In this document: positions 7,768-15,840 of the stretch, piece after piece
Layout: every line of letters starts with the position of its first letter
Position numbering within the stretch: the first letter of the stretch is position 1
Source of the DNA: Sulfurospirillaceae bacterium
GTDB taxonomy: Bacteria; Campylobacterota; Campylobacteria; Campylobacterales; Sulfurospirillaceae
Direction of reading: 5' to 3'
Length of the DNA stretch: 40,511 bases
Assembly (NCBI GenBank): GCA_028692875.1
Contig: JAQUWL010000020.1
Coordinates: 1 to 40,511, forward strand
Notes under the pieces: model-generated
Databases searched by the model: none
Told to the model about the DNA's origin: nothing
The model's input: only the letters and a program-made list of their open reading frames with translations
Made by a program: the position numbers and the translations under genes

Positions 7768-8664
7768 TTATCCGTTTGATGAGATATTTAAAGTGATAAT
7801 GCTATCTTCAATAGTGCTTAACCCACCCCTTGTGCCTGTTTTTACAAAATTAACAAATGCCTTATGTTCTCGCACTAAAGGCTCTTCTTTTTTAACCATA
7901 CATTTTCTTATAACGTAAGAGTTGTTTTTTTGGTAAGCCGAGTATTCAACAAGGTCTTGCTCCATCAAGTTGGCTTCATAATAGCCCTCTTTTGTGGCAA
8001 CCTCAATCGTTCTTTTTCTAAAAGGCGTTAGCCAGTTTGTCGTAATGCTTGCTACTATATCATCTTGAAGTTTAAATGACAATATTGCATTGTCTTCATA
8101 ATGGTTGTGAATTTTTTTGGATTTAAATATAGCGGTTTGTTCAATCTCTTTTTCTGAAATGTAGCGTATAAGGTCAATATCATGAACAGAGAGGTCTGTT
8201 AGGATGCCAACATCGGCAATTCTCGGAGGAAAAGGACCCACTCTGGTAATGCCAATACTGTATATCTCTTTATCTGCAAGCTCTGCTTTTAGTGCTTCAA
8301 CAACAGGGTTAAATCGTTCAATATACCCTACGCATACTTTAGCCCCAACGGCCTTTGATGCCTCTAAAATCTCTTGTGCCTCGATAGCATTAGAGGCGAC
8401 AGGTTTTTCAATAAAGAGGTCTTTGCCTTTTTTTAAACATTTTAAAGCAACCTCTTTATGTAAAAAAGTTGGCACGGCAATCACAACTGCATCGCACAAA
8501 GTCTTTTCTAGCATCTCTTCTACGTCATTATAAAAAGGCTCATCGTATTCTCTGTTTTTGTTTACATCGCATAAGGCTACTACTTCAACTTCTCGTATGC
8601 TTTTTAGAACTCTATAGTGGTTTTGACCCATAGAGCCTAGTCCGATTAGTGCTATTTTAACCAC
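7768..8664 (-). CDS. gnnA: GnnA-like UDP-GlcNAc 3-dehydrogenase (Gfo/Idh/MocA family)
   Basis: NAD-dependent sugar oxidoreductase. The Rossmann N-terminus is ALIGLGSMGQNHY (residues 4-16); the EKPVASN motif holds the catalytic-region Lys, and DLSVHDIDLI follows. The start is GTG, with AAGGAG 5 bases upstream inside the gnnB end. With the aminotransferase GnnB it would convert UDP-GlcNAc to UDP-GlcNAc3N, the precursor of lipid A with two amide-linked acyl chains on each diamino sugar, as shown for Acidithiobacillus and C. jejuni. The function comes from the gnnB-gnnA pairing and conserved position beside hemH; a related nucleotide-sugar oxidation is possible. Confidence 0.8.
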   Translation of the reverse strand: MVKIALIGLGSMGQNHYRVLKSIREVEVVALCDVNKNREYDEPFYNDVEEMLEKTLCDAVVIAVPTFLHKEVALKCLKKGKDLFIEKPVASNAIEAQEILEASKAVGAKVCVGYIERFNPVVEALKAELADKEIYSIGITRVGPFPPRIADVGILTDLSVHDIDLIRYISEKEIEQTAIFKSKKIHNHYEDNAILSFKLQDDIVASITTNWLTPFRKRTIEVATKEGYYEANLMEQDLVEYSAYQKNNSYVIRKCMVKKEEPLVREHKAFVNFVKTGTRGGLSTIEDSIITLNISSNG

Positions 8665-8666
8665 AA

Positions 8667-9761
8667 CTACTCCTTAATAACATTGACGATAAAGTCTTGT
8701 TGCTCATGTGTTAAAAATGGACTCATTGGAAGTGACATAATGCTTAAGCCAACTTTTTCGCTAATTGGAAAATCTCCATTTTTGTGTCCCAAATACTGCA
8801 ACGCCTCTTGAAGATGAAGAGGGATTGGGTAGTGAACTGCGGTTGGAATGCCTGCGTCATTTAGTTTTTTCATCAGAGCCTCTCTGTCTTCGCAAAGGAT
8901 TGAAAATTGTGCAAATACAGATGTTCTATCATCCAAAACAGTAGGTGCTTTAACGCCTTTGGCATCTGATAAAAGCTCACAATATCTATTTCCTATCTCA
9001 ATACGCTTGATAATCTCATCGTCAAAATGTTTTAATTTAACATTTAAAATAGCTGCTTGAAGTGCATCGAGTCTGCCGTTGATGCCGATGTATTTATGTT
9101 CATATCTCTTGCCTTGACCGTGGTTTAGAAGAGATTTTATTTTTTGGGCAATGGCGTCATCGTTGCAAAATATAGCACCCCCGTCTCCGTAGCAGCCAAG
9201 TGGTTTTGAAGGAAAAAAGCTTGTGCATCCAATGGTGCTTAGGTTGCAACTTTTTTTACCTCTATAGGCAGAGCCAAAACTTTGGCAACCATCTTCTATG
9301 ACAATCAAATTGTGTTTTTTGGCAATCGCATTAATCTCGTCCATATCGGCAGGTTGTCCGTAGAGCGAAACAGGCATGATAGCTTTAGTTTTAGATGTTA
9401 TTTTTGCCTCTATTAGCTTAGGGTCTATGTTGTAGGTGTCTTTGTCAATATCAACAAAAACAGGTTTCGCCTTAAGTAGTGCAATGGTTTCAGCTGTGGC
9501 GATAAATGTAAAAGGGGTTGTTATAACTTCATCATCAGGTTGTATGTCAATAGCCATAAGTGCCAAAAGCAAAGCGTCTGTTCCGCTTGAACAAGCGTAT
9601 GCGTGAGGTGAGCCAGTGTGTGATGCTAGACTCTCCTCTAGCTTTTGAACTTGTGGTCCCATTATAAATTGTGCTGATTCAAGAACCTCTAAAATCTCTT
9701 TGTTTATTTCGTTTTTGTAAGCATGGTATTGTGATTTTAAATCAATAAAGGGGATATTCAT
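8667..9761 (-). CDS. gnnB: GnnB-like UDP-sugar aminotransferase (DegT/DnrJ/EryC1 family)
   Basis: PLP-dependent aminotransferase predicted to aminate the 3-keto sugar made by GnnA. Family features are GTDALLLAL near residue 60, the IEDGCQSFGSAY aspartate region, FFPSKPLG with the PLP-binding Lys at about residue 186, and the C-terminal AVHYPIPLHLQ. The 364 residues are standard. First gene of the operon, followed by gnnA after 2 bases. AAAGG precedes the ATG. In other bacteria this family also makes O-antigen or flagellin sugars, but no such cluster is present here. Confidence 0.82.
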   Translation of the reverse strand: MNIPFIDLKSQYHAYKNEINKEILEVLESAQFIMGPQVQKLEESLASHTGSPHAYACSSGTDALLLALMAIDIQPDDEVITTPFTFIATAETIALLKAKPVFVDIDKDTYNIDPKLIEAKITSKTKAIMPVSLYGQPADMDEINAIAKKHNLIVIEDGCQSFGSAYRGKKSCNLSTIGCTSFFPSKPLGCYGDGGAIFCNDDAIAQKIKSLLNHGQGKRYEHKYIGINGRLDALQAAILNVKLKHFDDEIIKRIEIGNRYCELLSDAKGVKAPTVLDDRTSVFAQFSILCEDREALMKKLNDAGIPTAVHYPIPLHLQEALQYLGHKNGDFPISEKVGLSIMSLPMSPFLTHEQQDFIVNVIKE

Positions 9762-9845
9762 GTGCTAACCTTTTGCGGTAAAAATAAGACACATTCTACC
9801 CCAAATATTCTTTTGAGAGGATAAATATGAGACTAAAAAGAGGTG

Positions 9846-10307
9846 CTAAAAGTTTTTCAAAACACTTGAGAGTATTTCATTGTTTTTAGTTTGTAGGTTT
9901 TTTATTTGCATTCGAGCTTGTAGCTCTTTGGCGTATTCGCTGAGCATTTTTTCTAGTGTGGCTAGTGCAGTTTTTCTATCTTCTTCACTCAAAGGCGGGT
10001 TTGTGTTTTCATCTAAACCTAGTGATTTCACAAGTTCCGAGCGTTTGTCTTCTATAAGTTTTTCTATTTTTTCAAGGTTTAGTTTTTGCACAAAAGCACT
10101 AGCTCCCAAGGTGGTTAATTCATCTTTGAAAGAGTCAATATATTTTGTTGTTTTTGTCTTCTCGTCCTCTTTTGCAACGGCTGTATCCATCTTTACGCTT
10201 TGCTCTTGAAGCTCTGTTTGAAATGATGAGGTTGGCTTGCTGGACAAAGCACTAGAGACAAGGTCTGTCACTAAGCCAATAGCTAACATGTAGGGATTGA
10301 TGGTCAT
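9846..10307 (-). CDS. Uncharacterised helical protein
   Basis: The start MTINPYMLAIG is chosen because AAGGAG precedes this ATG at good spacing; an upstream in-frame ATG would add 13 unlikely residues. The product is about 153 residues. A short hydrophobic N-terminus (MLAIGLVTDLVSSAL) is followed by a Ser/Thr/Gln-rich linker and then a charged, mainly helical region (KLNLEKIEKLIEDKRSELVK; EKMLSEYAKELQARMQIKN) likely to form a coiled coil. No domain or motif is recognised. It is a single gene divergent from alaS, with a 149-base gap holding inverted repeats. Confidence 0.7.
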   Translation of the reverse strand: MTINPYMLAIGLVTDLVSSALSSKPTSSFQTELQEQSVKMDTAVAKEDEKTKTTKYIDSFKDELTTLGASAFVQKLNLEKIEKLIEDKRSELVKSLGLDENTNPPLSEEDRKTALATLEKMLSEYAKELQARMQIKNLQTKNNEILSSVLKNF

Positions 10308-10358
10308 AAAAACTCCTTTAGTAAACCTCAGTGTATTTATCAACAAGCAAAAAACATT

Positions 10359-10390
10359 CCCTATCCCCTATTAATAATAGAATAGGGATA
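10359..10390. repeat. Inverted repeat in the alaS upstream region
   Basis: TATCCC (10362-10367) pairs with GGGATA (10385-10390) and CTATT (10368-10372) with AATAG (10376-10380) around an AAT loop, leaving a 4-base bulge. CCCTAT (10359-10364) can alternatively pair with ATAGGG (10382-10387). No T-run follows directly, so an operator or a minus-strand leader hairpin is as likely as a terminator. Confidence 0.5.
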
Positions 10391-10397
10391 TTTTCGG

Positions 10398-10440
10398 TAA
10401 AATAGAAAAATTTTTATAAATCTTGACATAAATTTGTCAA
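10398..10440 (+). promoter_or_regulatory. alaS -10 box and leader palindrome
   Basis: TAAAAT at 10398-10403 is a plausible -10 box preceded by GG, as in the tRNA promoter of this window. Downstream, TTGACA (10423-10428) and TGTCAA (10435-10440) are perfect inverted arms around a 6-base centre, 16 bases before the alaS ATG. The palindrome would lie in the 5' leader just before the ribosome binding site. E. coli AlaRS is known to repress its own gene through a palindrome near its start; similar control here is inference. Confidence 0.5.
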
Positions 10441-10456
10441 TATAGCAGGATAGTAC

Positions 10457-13003
10457 ATGGATGTAAGAGAAGCGTTTTTAAAGTTTTTTGAACAAAAAGG
10501 TCACAAGATTATTGAGAGTTCTCCTCTTGTGCCTGATGATGCAACGTTATTGTTTGCCAATGCCGGCATGGTGCCTTTTAAGAGTATTTTTACAGGTGAA
10601 GTGCCTCGTCCAACCCCGCCTCGTGCGACAACATGTCAAACGTGCATTCGTGCAGGTGGAAAACACAATGACCTTGATAATGTTGGTTACACTGCACGCC
10701 ATCATACTTTTTTTGAGATGTTGGGTAACTTTTCTTTTGGGGATTATTTTAAAGAGGATGCGATTTCTCATGCATGGGAATTTGTGACTGAAGTATTAAA
10801 ACTGCCTAAAGAGAAGCTTTGGGTAACAGTGCATGAGAGCGATGATGAGGCGGAGGAGATATGGAAAAAGCATATTGATGCCTCTCGTATCATGCGTTTT
10901 GGGGATAAAGACAATTTTTGGCAAATGGGCGATACTGGTCCTTGTGGTCCTTGTAGTGAGATTTTTATTGACCAAGGGGCTGAGAATTTTAATACGCCAG
11001 AAGATTACATGGGTGGCGATGGGGATAGATTTTTAGAGATTTGGAATCTCGTGTTTATGCAGTATGAGAGAGACAAGGCAGGCGTGCTTCATCCCCTTCC
11101 AAAACCTTCCATCGACACTGGTATGGGGCTTGAAAGGGTTGTTGCGGTTAAGGAGGGTAAATTTAGTAACTACGATTCAACGCTATTTATGCCTCTTATT
11201 GACAAGGTGGTGGAGCTTTGTGGTAAACCTTATACGTATGCCTCAGGTGCAAGTTACCGTGTCATCGCCGATCATATTCGCTCCGTTGCATTTTTATTGG
11301 CACAAGGAACAACATTCGGAAGAGTAGGGCGAGGTTATGTTCTAAGGCGCATATTAAGACGTGCTGTTAGACATGGCTACCTTTTGGGTGTTCACAAGCC
11401 TTTTATGTATCTTTTGCTTGATACGCTGTGCGATTTGATGGGCAAGCAGTATCCTTATCTTGTGATCAAAAAAGAGATAATTGCAGAACAGATTAAAAAT
11501 GAAGAAGAGAGCTTTTTGGCGACCATTGCTTCGGGACTGGAGCTTTTTGAAAAAGAGCTGTTAAATACAAAAGATATTTTTAGTGGAGAGGTTGCTTTTA
11601 AACTTTACGATACTTACGGCTTTCCTCTTGACTTGACGGCAGATATGCTTAGAGAAAAAGGCTTAAGTGTAAATGAAGCTGAGTTTGAAGCTTTGATGGC
11701 GGAGCAAAAAGCACGTTCAAAAGCATCATGGAAAGGTAGTGGAGACGCAGCGACGCATGGCGAATTTAAACCATTGATTGAAAAATTTGGTCTTAATACT
11801 TTTGTGGGCTATACTCAAAAAAAGATTGCGACAAAAGTGTTGGCACTTCTTGATGAAAACTTTAAAGAAGTTCAAAGTTTAGAGGAAAATGGTTGGGTGC
11901 TGTTTGAAAAAACCCCATTTTATGCGATGAGCGGTGGACAATGTGGTGATGAGGGAGGTATTGAAGGGTATGGAAAAGTGCTCGATACGAAGAAGTTTTT
12001 TGAACTTAATCTCTCTTTGGTGGAGCTTGAAAAACCTTTACATGTAAACGATATGGTAACACTAAGTGTGGACACTTCTCGTTTGGAAATCGAAAAACAT
12101 CACTCCGCAACACATTTGCTCCATAGCGCACTTCGCAAAGTTCTAGGAGAGCACGTCTCTCAAGCGGGAAGTTTGGTTGAAAAAGATAGACTTAGATTTG
12201 ATTTTTCACACCCAAAAGCGATGAGTTTTGAAGAGATTGCACAAGTGGAAACATTTGTCAATGCTGTCATAGGAAGTGGCGTAGAGGGCGTAACAAAACT
12301 TATGAAGATAGATGAGGCTAAAAAAAGTGGAGCAATGGCACTTTTTGGCGAGAAGTATGGTGATGAGGTTCGTGTAGTTAGTTTTGGTGATGCCAGCACT
12401 GAGCTATGCGGTGGAACACATGTTGATAACGTAGCCAAAATCGGAAGTTTTTTTATTCTCAAAGAGAGTGGTGTGAGTGCTGGAGTAAGGCGTATAGAAG
12501 CGATTTGTGGAGGGGCTGCTTTAGCATATGCTCAAGCGTTACGTTCTGAGCTTGAAGCGATTAAAGAAAATGTCAAACATAAAGAGCCGTTGATGGGTAT
12601 CAATCGTCTTAAAGAAGAGATTAGGGCTTTGAAAAGCGAAATAGAATCACTCAATTCTCAAGTCGGCAAAACGGTAGAATCTTTACATGTAAACGGGGTG
12701 GAGTTGATTGTGGATGTATTGGGTGCCGGGGACATTAAAGCACGTATTGATGATTTGAAAAATGAAAAAGAGTCAGTTGCCGTACTTTTGTTTCAAGTAA
12801 AAGATGACAAAGTAACTATTGCTGCTGGCATTAAAAACGCACCATTAAAAGCGGGCGCTTGGATAAAAGAGATAGCACCGATTGTTGGCGGTGGTGGCGG
12901 AGGAAGAGATGACTTTGCACAAGCTGGTGGCAAAGATGCTTCAAAGGTTGAAGAGGCAAAAGCAAAGGCGTTGGAATACGCAAAAAAGATTCTTCAAGGA
13001 TAG
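10457..13003 (+). CDS. alaS: Alanyl-tRNA synthetase
   Basis: Charges tRNA-Ala and edits mischarged Ser/Gly. The 848 residues contain, in order: the class II catalytic core ([30 protein letters not shown]), the tRNA-binding domain, the editing domain with zinc ligands HHSATHLLH and ELCGGTHV, and the C-Ala domain with [15 protein letters not shown]. All are intact. Start chosen at [16 protein letters not shown], the usual AlaRS N-terminus, with AGGA upstream. CGT/CGC arginine codons look frequent here compared with the AGA-rich flanking genes. Two TACATGTA sites (12039, 12684) both encode Leu-His-Val. Confidence 0.98.
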   Translation: MDVREAFLKFFEQKGHKIIESSPLVPDDATLLFANAGMVPFKSIFTGEVPRPTPPRATTCQTCIRAGGKHNDLDNVGYTARHHTFFEMLGNFSFGDYFKEDAISHAWEFVTEVLKLPKEKLWVTVHESDDEAEEIWKKHIDASRIMRFGDKDNFWQMGDTGPCGPCSEIFIDQGAENFNTPEDYMGGDGDRFLEIWNLVFMQYERDKAGVLHPLPKPSIDTGMGLERVVAVKEGKFSNYDSTLFMPLIDKVVELCGKPYTYASGASYRVIADHIRSVAFLLAQGTTFGRVGRGYVLRRILRRAVRHGYLLGVHKPFMYLLLDTLCDLMGKQYPYLVIKKEIIAEQIKNEEESFLATIASGLELFEKELLNTKDIFSGEVAFKLYDTYGFPLDLTADMLREKGLSVNEAEFEALMAEQKARSKASWKGSGDAATHGEFKPLIEKFGLNTFVGYTQKKIATKVLALLDENFKEVQSLEENGWVLFEKTPFYAMSGGQCGDEGGIEGYGKVLDTKKFFELNLSLVELEKPLHVNDMVTLSVDTSRLEIEKHHSATHLLHSALRKVLGEHVSQAGSLVEKDRLRFDFSHPKAMSFEEIAQVETFVNAVIGSGVEGVTKLMKIDEAKKSGAMALFGEKYGDEVRVVSFGDASTELCGGTHVDNVAKIGSFFILKESGVSAGVRRIEAICGGAALAYAQALRSELEAIKENVKHKEPLMGINRLKEEIRALKSEIESLNSQVGKTVESLHVNGVELIVDVLGAGDIKARIDDLKNEKESVAVLLFQVKDDKVTIAAGIKNAPLKAGAWIKEIAPIVGGGGGGRDDFAQAGGKDASKVEEAKAKALEYAKKILQG

Positions 13004-13005
13004 AT

Positions 13006-13503
13006 ATGCGAGAGTTTTTGATAGAAATATTTGGCAATTTTAGTCGTGTTATTATTTTTTTACACATTGCAAGTGCTGTTTTGCTAGTGGGCGGTATGTT
13101 TGTGTTTCGCTTGGTAGTTGACCCTGCCATGCGTATTATTGAGGATGAAAAAGCAAGATACGAAAGCTACATAAAGATGATTGGGAGATTTTTTATTTTT
13201 TTAGTTCCTGTTATGTTTATCCTTGTTTCGGCATCGGTTTTTATGAATGTTGGGTTAGGATTTCGCTATGGAGACCCTACTACTTTTGTCATGATTCACA
13301 CCAAAGAGGCGATTTGGTCTTTCATCGCTTTTAATTTTATCTACATGTACATCAAATACGTCAAAGCCAAAAATGCTTTGGCTAAAAATGACTATTTGGT
13401 TGTTGATGAAAATATTATCTTGATGACACACTATCTTATCCCCCTAAATACTGTGCTTGGTTTTATCGCTATTTATTTGGGAATTGTCGTTCGGGGCTAT
13501 TAA
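13006..13503 (+). CDS. Four-helix integral membrane protein, possibly CopD/HemJ-like
   Basis: 165 residues with hydrophobic segments at about 15-36, 60-80, 98-116 and 143-163. Helix 1 carries His in FLHIASAVLLVGGMF, and the last helix follows an HYLIPLN segment with another His. Membrane His residues of this kind occur in CopD- and HemJ-type (protoporphyrinogen oxidase) proteins and in b-type cytochromes, so a heme or metal role is possible but unproven. It starts 2 bases after alaS, and its stop overlaps the maf start by 1 base (TAATG), so it is in the alaS-maf operon. TACATGTA at 13343-13350 is read Tyr-Met-Tyr. Confidence 0.8.
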   Translation: MREFLIEIFGNFSRVIIFLHIASAVLLVGGMFVFRLVVDPAMRIIEDEKARYESYIKMIGRFFIFLVPVMFILVSASVFMNVGLGFRYGDPTTFVMIHTKEAIWSFIAFNFIYMYIKYVKAKNALAKNDYLVVDENIILMTHYLIPLNTVLGFIAIYLGIVVRGY

Positions 13504-14057
13504 TGGAGATGATTGTTCTTGCTTCCCAGTCATCTACTAGAGCCAGCATTTTAGATGCTTTTGGCGTTTCCTTTATCCAAAGAGTTTGTGATTTTGACGA
13601 GGATTCCATTAAGACTACCAATGCTAGCCATTTTGTTTATAGGGTTGCACAAGGGAAATTGCAAACATATCTTCAAAGATATGTTTTGGATATACCTGTT
13701 TTGGTTGCAGATACTGTTGTGTGTGCAGATAATAAAATTTTAAGAAAAGCAAAAGATGTTGATGAGGCAAGAGAAATTTTACGCAAACAAAGTGGTAACA
13801 GTGTTTCCATCCTTACATGTATGATTTTCAAGTCGGTTAAATTTGAGATGATTGATCTTTCTCGTACTGATTATCTGTTTGCCCCTTTTGACAAAAATGA
13901 GCTTGAAGAGTATTTGAAAGGGGATGATTGGAAGGGCAAGGCAGGTGCTTGTATGGTTGAGGGTTTTTGTCGTAAATATATCAAGGAAACGATTGGCTAT
14001 GAGAGTACTGCGATGGGGCTTTGCGTGGAAAAACTGTTACCATTTTTACGCCCATGA
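13503..14057 (+). CDS. maf: Maf-family nucleotide pyrophosphatase
   Basis: Hydrolyses non-canonical or canonical nucleoside triphosphates (dTTP/UTP or modified forms) to monophosphates, for housecleaning or division arrest. The N-terminal LASQSSTRASIL corresponds to the LASxSPRR loop, although the usual Pro-Arg-Arg is changed to STRA. LVADTVVCAD holds the catalytic Asp, and KGDDWKGKAGACMVEGF the C-terminal motif. The 184 residues are normal. It lies between alaS and pbpA as in C. jejuni, here with extra genes inserted. Overlaps bioF by 4 bases. Confidence 0.92.
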   Translation: MEMIVLASQSSTRASILDAFGVSFIQRVCDFDEDSIKTTNASHFVYRVAQGKLQTYLQRYVLDIPVLVADTVVCADNKILRKAKDVDEAREILRKQSGNSVSILTCMIFKSVKFEMIDLSRTDYLFAPFDKNELEEYLKGDDWKGKAGACMVEGFCRKYIKETIGYESTAMGLCVEKLLPFLRP

Positions 14058-15148
14058 TGTATTCTAACGAACTTAAAGCTATTAAAAAGGCAAATCGTTT
14101 TAGAGAAAGAGAAATTTATGACGAAAATATTGTCGACTTTGCCTCCAATGACTATTTGGGCTTGGCTGATAATCCCGAGTTGTTTGAGCGTGCAGTTTCT
14201 CGCATAAGGTTATTTAAAACACACGCTCCAAAAGCATCCCAGTTGGTCAATGGATATCATCAAATACATCGTGACTTTGAAGATTATTTGGCTACATGTA
14301 GCGGTTTTGAATCCGCCATGGTTATGGGCAGTGGCTTTTTGGCAAATTTAGCACTTATTGAGGCATTGCCACGCAAAAAGGATATTTTGATTTTAGATGA
14401 AGAGTTTCATGCCAGCGGTATTTTGGCGTCCAAAACCGTGGATGCTAAAGTTGTTTTTTTTAAGCACAATGACCCGCAGGATTTAAAACGCATATTGGAT
14501 TCGCATACTTTTAAAAGGGCGATTATTGCCGTTGAAGGAATATACTCAATGAGTGGCAATATGCTTTCTCGTGAGATTTTTGATGTGGCTGAAAAGTATA
14601 ACGCTTTATTGGTGGTCGATGAGGCACATAGTGTGGGAGTGCTGGGTAAAAAACTATTGGGTGTGTTTGAGCATTATCAAATCACGCCATCCCAAAATCA
14701 TATCAAAATGGGAACGCTTGGCAAAGCTTTGGGAAGTTATGGTGCTTATGTTTTGTGCTCTAATCATATTGCACAGTATCTTCGCAATAGAGCCAAAGCC
14801 TTTATTTATGCTACCGCACCCTCTCTTTTTGATATCGCATTGGCACACGAGGGATTTTTGTTTATTGGCGAACATGCAAAAGAGCTGGCTCAATCCATCA
14901 AGAAACGTCAAGAGATAGTTTTAAATGCTTTTGGAAAAGAGATTGATGGGCTTATATTTGCGTTGCAAATGCAAAGCTCCAAAGAGGCTCTACAGGTACA
15001 GAAGATATTGATGTCGCAAGGATTTTTGGTAGGTGCCATTCGTCCTCCAACAGTTGAAAAACCAATTTTGCGGATTATTCCTCGCATCAATTACGATACA
15101 TCAGTGCTTTTAAAAATGCTTGAGTGTATCAAAGAGAGCAAAAGATGA
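14054..15148 (+). CDS. bioF: 8-amino-7-oxononanoate synthase (BioF-type)
   Basis: PLP enzyme of the alpha-oxoamine synthase family, expected to condense pimeloyl-thioester with alanine in biotin synthesis. Motifs are VDFASNDYLGLAD, GYHQIHRDFEDYLA, LDEEFHASGI (His stacking on PLP), VVDEAHSVGVLG, and MGTLGKALGSYG with the PLP Lys near residue 224. The C-terminal AIRPPTV is present, but the usual TAAH tail is replaced by RIIPRIN. Start MMYSNELKAI at 14054 gives an ATGA overlap with maf; the next ATG at 14057 is also possible. bioD lies 25 kb away, so the biotin genes are dispersed. A 2-amino-3-ketobutyrate ligase role is less likely. Confidence 0.85.
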   Translation: MMYSNELKAIKKANRFREREIYDENIVDFASNDYLGLADNPELFERAVSRIRLFKTHAPKASQLVNGYHQIHRDFEDYLATCSGFESAMVMGSGFLANLALIEALPRKKDILILDEEFHASGILASKTVDAKVVFFKHNDPQDLKRILDSHTFKRAIIAVEGIYSMSGNMLSREIFDVAEKYNALLVVDEAHSVGVLGKKLLGVFEHYQITPSQNHIKMGTLGKALGSYGAYVLCSNHIAQYLRNRAKAFIYATAPSLFDIALAHEGFLFIGEHAKELAQSIKKRQEIVLNAFGKEIDGLIFALQMQSSKEALQVQKILMSQGFLVGAIRPPTVEKPILRIIPRINYDTSVLLKMLECIKESKR

Positions 15149-15840
15149 GCCTTACATGTAGAGAACTTAGCGTTAAGATAAATGAAAAAGTTTTACTAGA
15201 CATAGAGTTCTCTTTTCGCAATACTTTTGCACTAATCGGTCAAAGTGGAAGCGGAAAAAGCCTTACGCTTAAAGCACTTTTGGGAATGTTGCCACAAGAG
15301 TTAAGTGTTACATGTAATGTTGAGGCGTCTTATGATTTGGAACGGGGCAAGAGTGTATCTATCGTTCCGCAAAACCCATTCACTTCGCTTTCGCCATTGA
15401 CTAAAATCGCCCATCAGTTTTTAATGCCTTTAGAAAAAGCCAAAAAGTATCTTGAGATGGTGGAGTTGGAGGAGCATTTTTTACAAAGATTTCCGTCTGA
15501 GTTAAGTGGTGGACAACTGCAAAGAGTTATTATTGCGATGGCACTTTGTGTAGAGCCAAAGTTATTGCTTTTGGATGAGCCAACGACAGCACTTGACGAG
15601 CAGACAAAAGAGCATGTTTTAGCTCTTGTATCAAGGCTTCAAAAAGAGGTTGGTTTTGACCTTTTGTTTGTAACGCATGATATTGAGTCTGTTAAAAATG
15701 TTTGTGAAGAGGTTGCTGTTATCAAAGATGGAAAAATTGTTGAAAGAGCTGACATCGCACGCCTTTTGGAAAATCCCCAGAGTGAGTATGCAAAACAGCT
15801 AATAGAGGCTGGATTTAAACATAGGAGTTTTAGACAGTGA
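15145..15840 (+). CDS. ABC transporter ATP-binding protein, orphan
   Basis: A 231-residue ATPase with Walker A GQSGSGKS, Q-loop VPQNPFTSLSPL, signature LSGGQLQR, Walker B LLLLDEPTTALD and switch His in FVTHDIES. The NPFTSLSP Q-loop and overall wording place it with peptide/nickel (DppD/OppD/NikD) ATPases, but it lacks their usual C-terminal extension. No permease or binding-protein gene is in the operon, so the substrate is unknown. Start MSLTCREL chosen for the ATGA overlap with bioF; its own stop overlaps the GTG start of pbpA. Two TACATGTA sites (15153, 15309) both encode Thr-Cys. Confidence 0.88.
   Translation: MSLTCRELSVKINEKVLLDIEFSFRNTFALIGQSGSGKSLTLKALLGMLPQELSVTCNVEASYDLERGKSVSIVPQNPFTSLSPLTKIAHQFLMPLEKAKKYLEMVELEEHFLQRFPSELSGGQLQRVIIAMALCVEPKLLLLDEPTTALDEQTKEHVLALVSRLQKEVGFDLLFVTHDIESVKNVCEEVAVIKDGKIVERADIARLLENPQSEYAKQLIEAGFKHRSFRQ

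Noticed and set aside
9827-9889. 20-codon frame on the plus strand with a good GAGG ribosome binding site
   Set aside because: It overlaps the end of the gene on the other strand, is very short and rich in basic residues with no recognisable pattern, and has no promoter. Kept out as chance.
12160-12462. Antisense open frame of about 100 codons inside alaS
   Set aside because: A product of codon bias on the opposite strand; no ribosome binding site or motif. The same holds for antisense frames in the large kinase (37848-38285, 38727-39116).
12684-15316. TACATGTA cluster as operator sites of a single regulon
   Set aside because: All copies are inside coding regions, not at promoters, and they occur in unrelated genes; a genome-wide DNA-level function is more likely.
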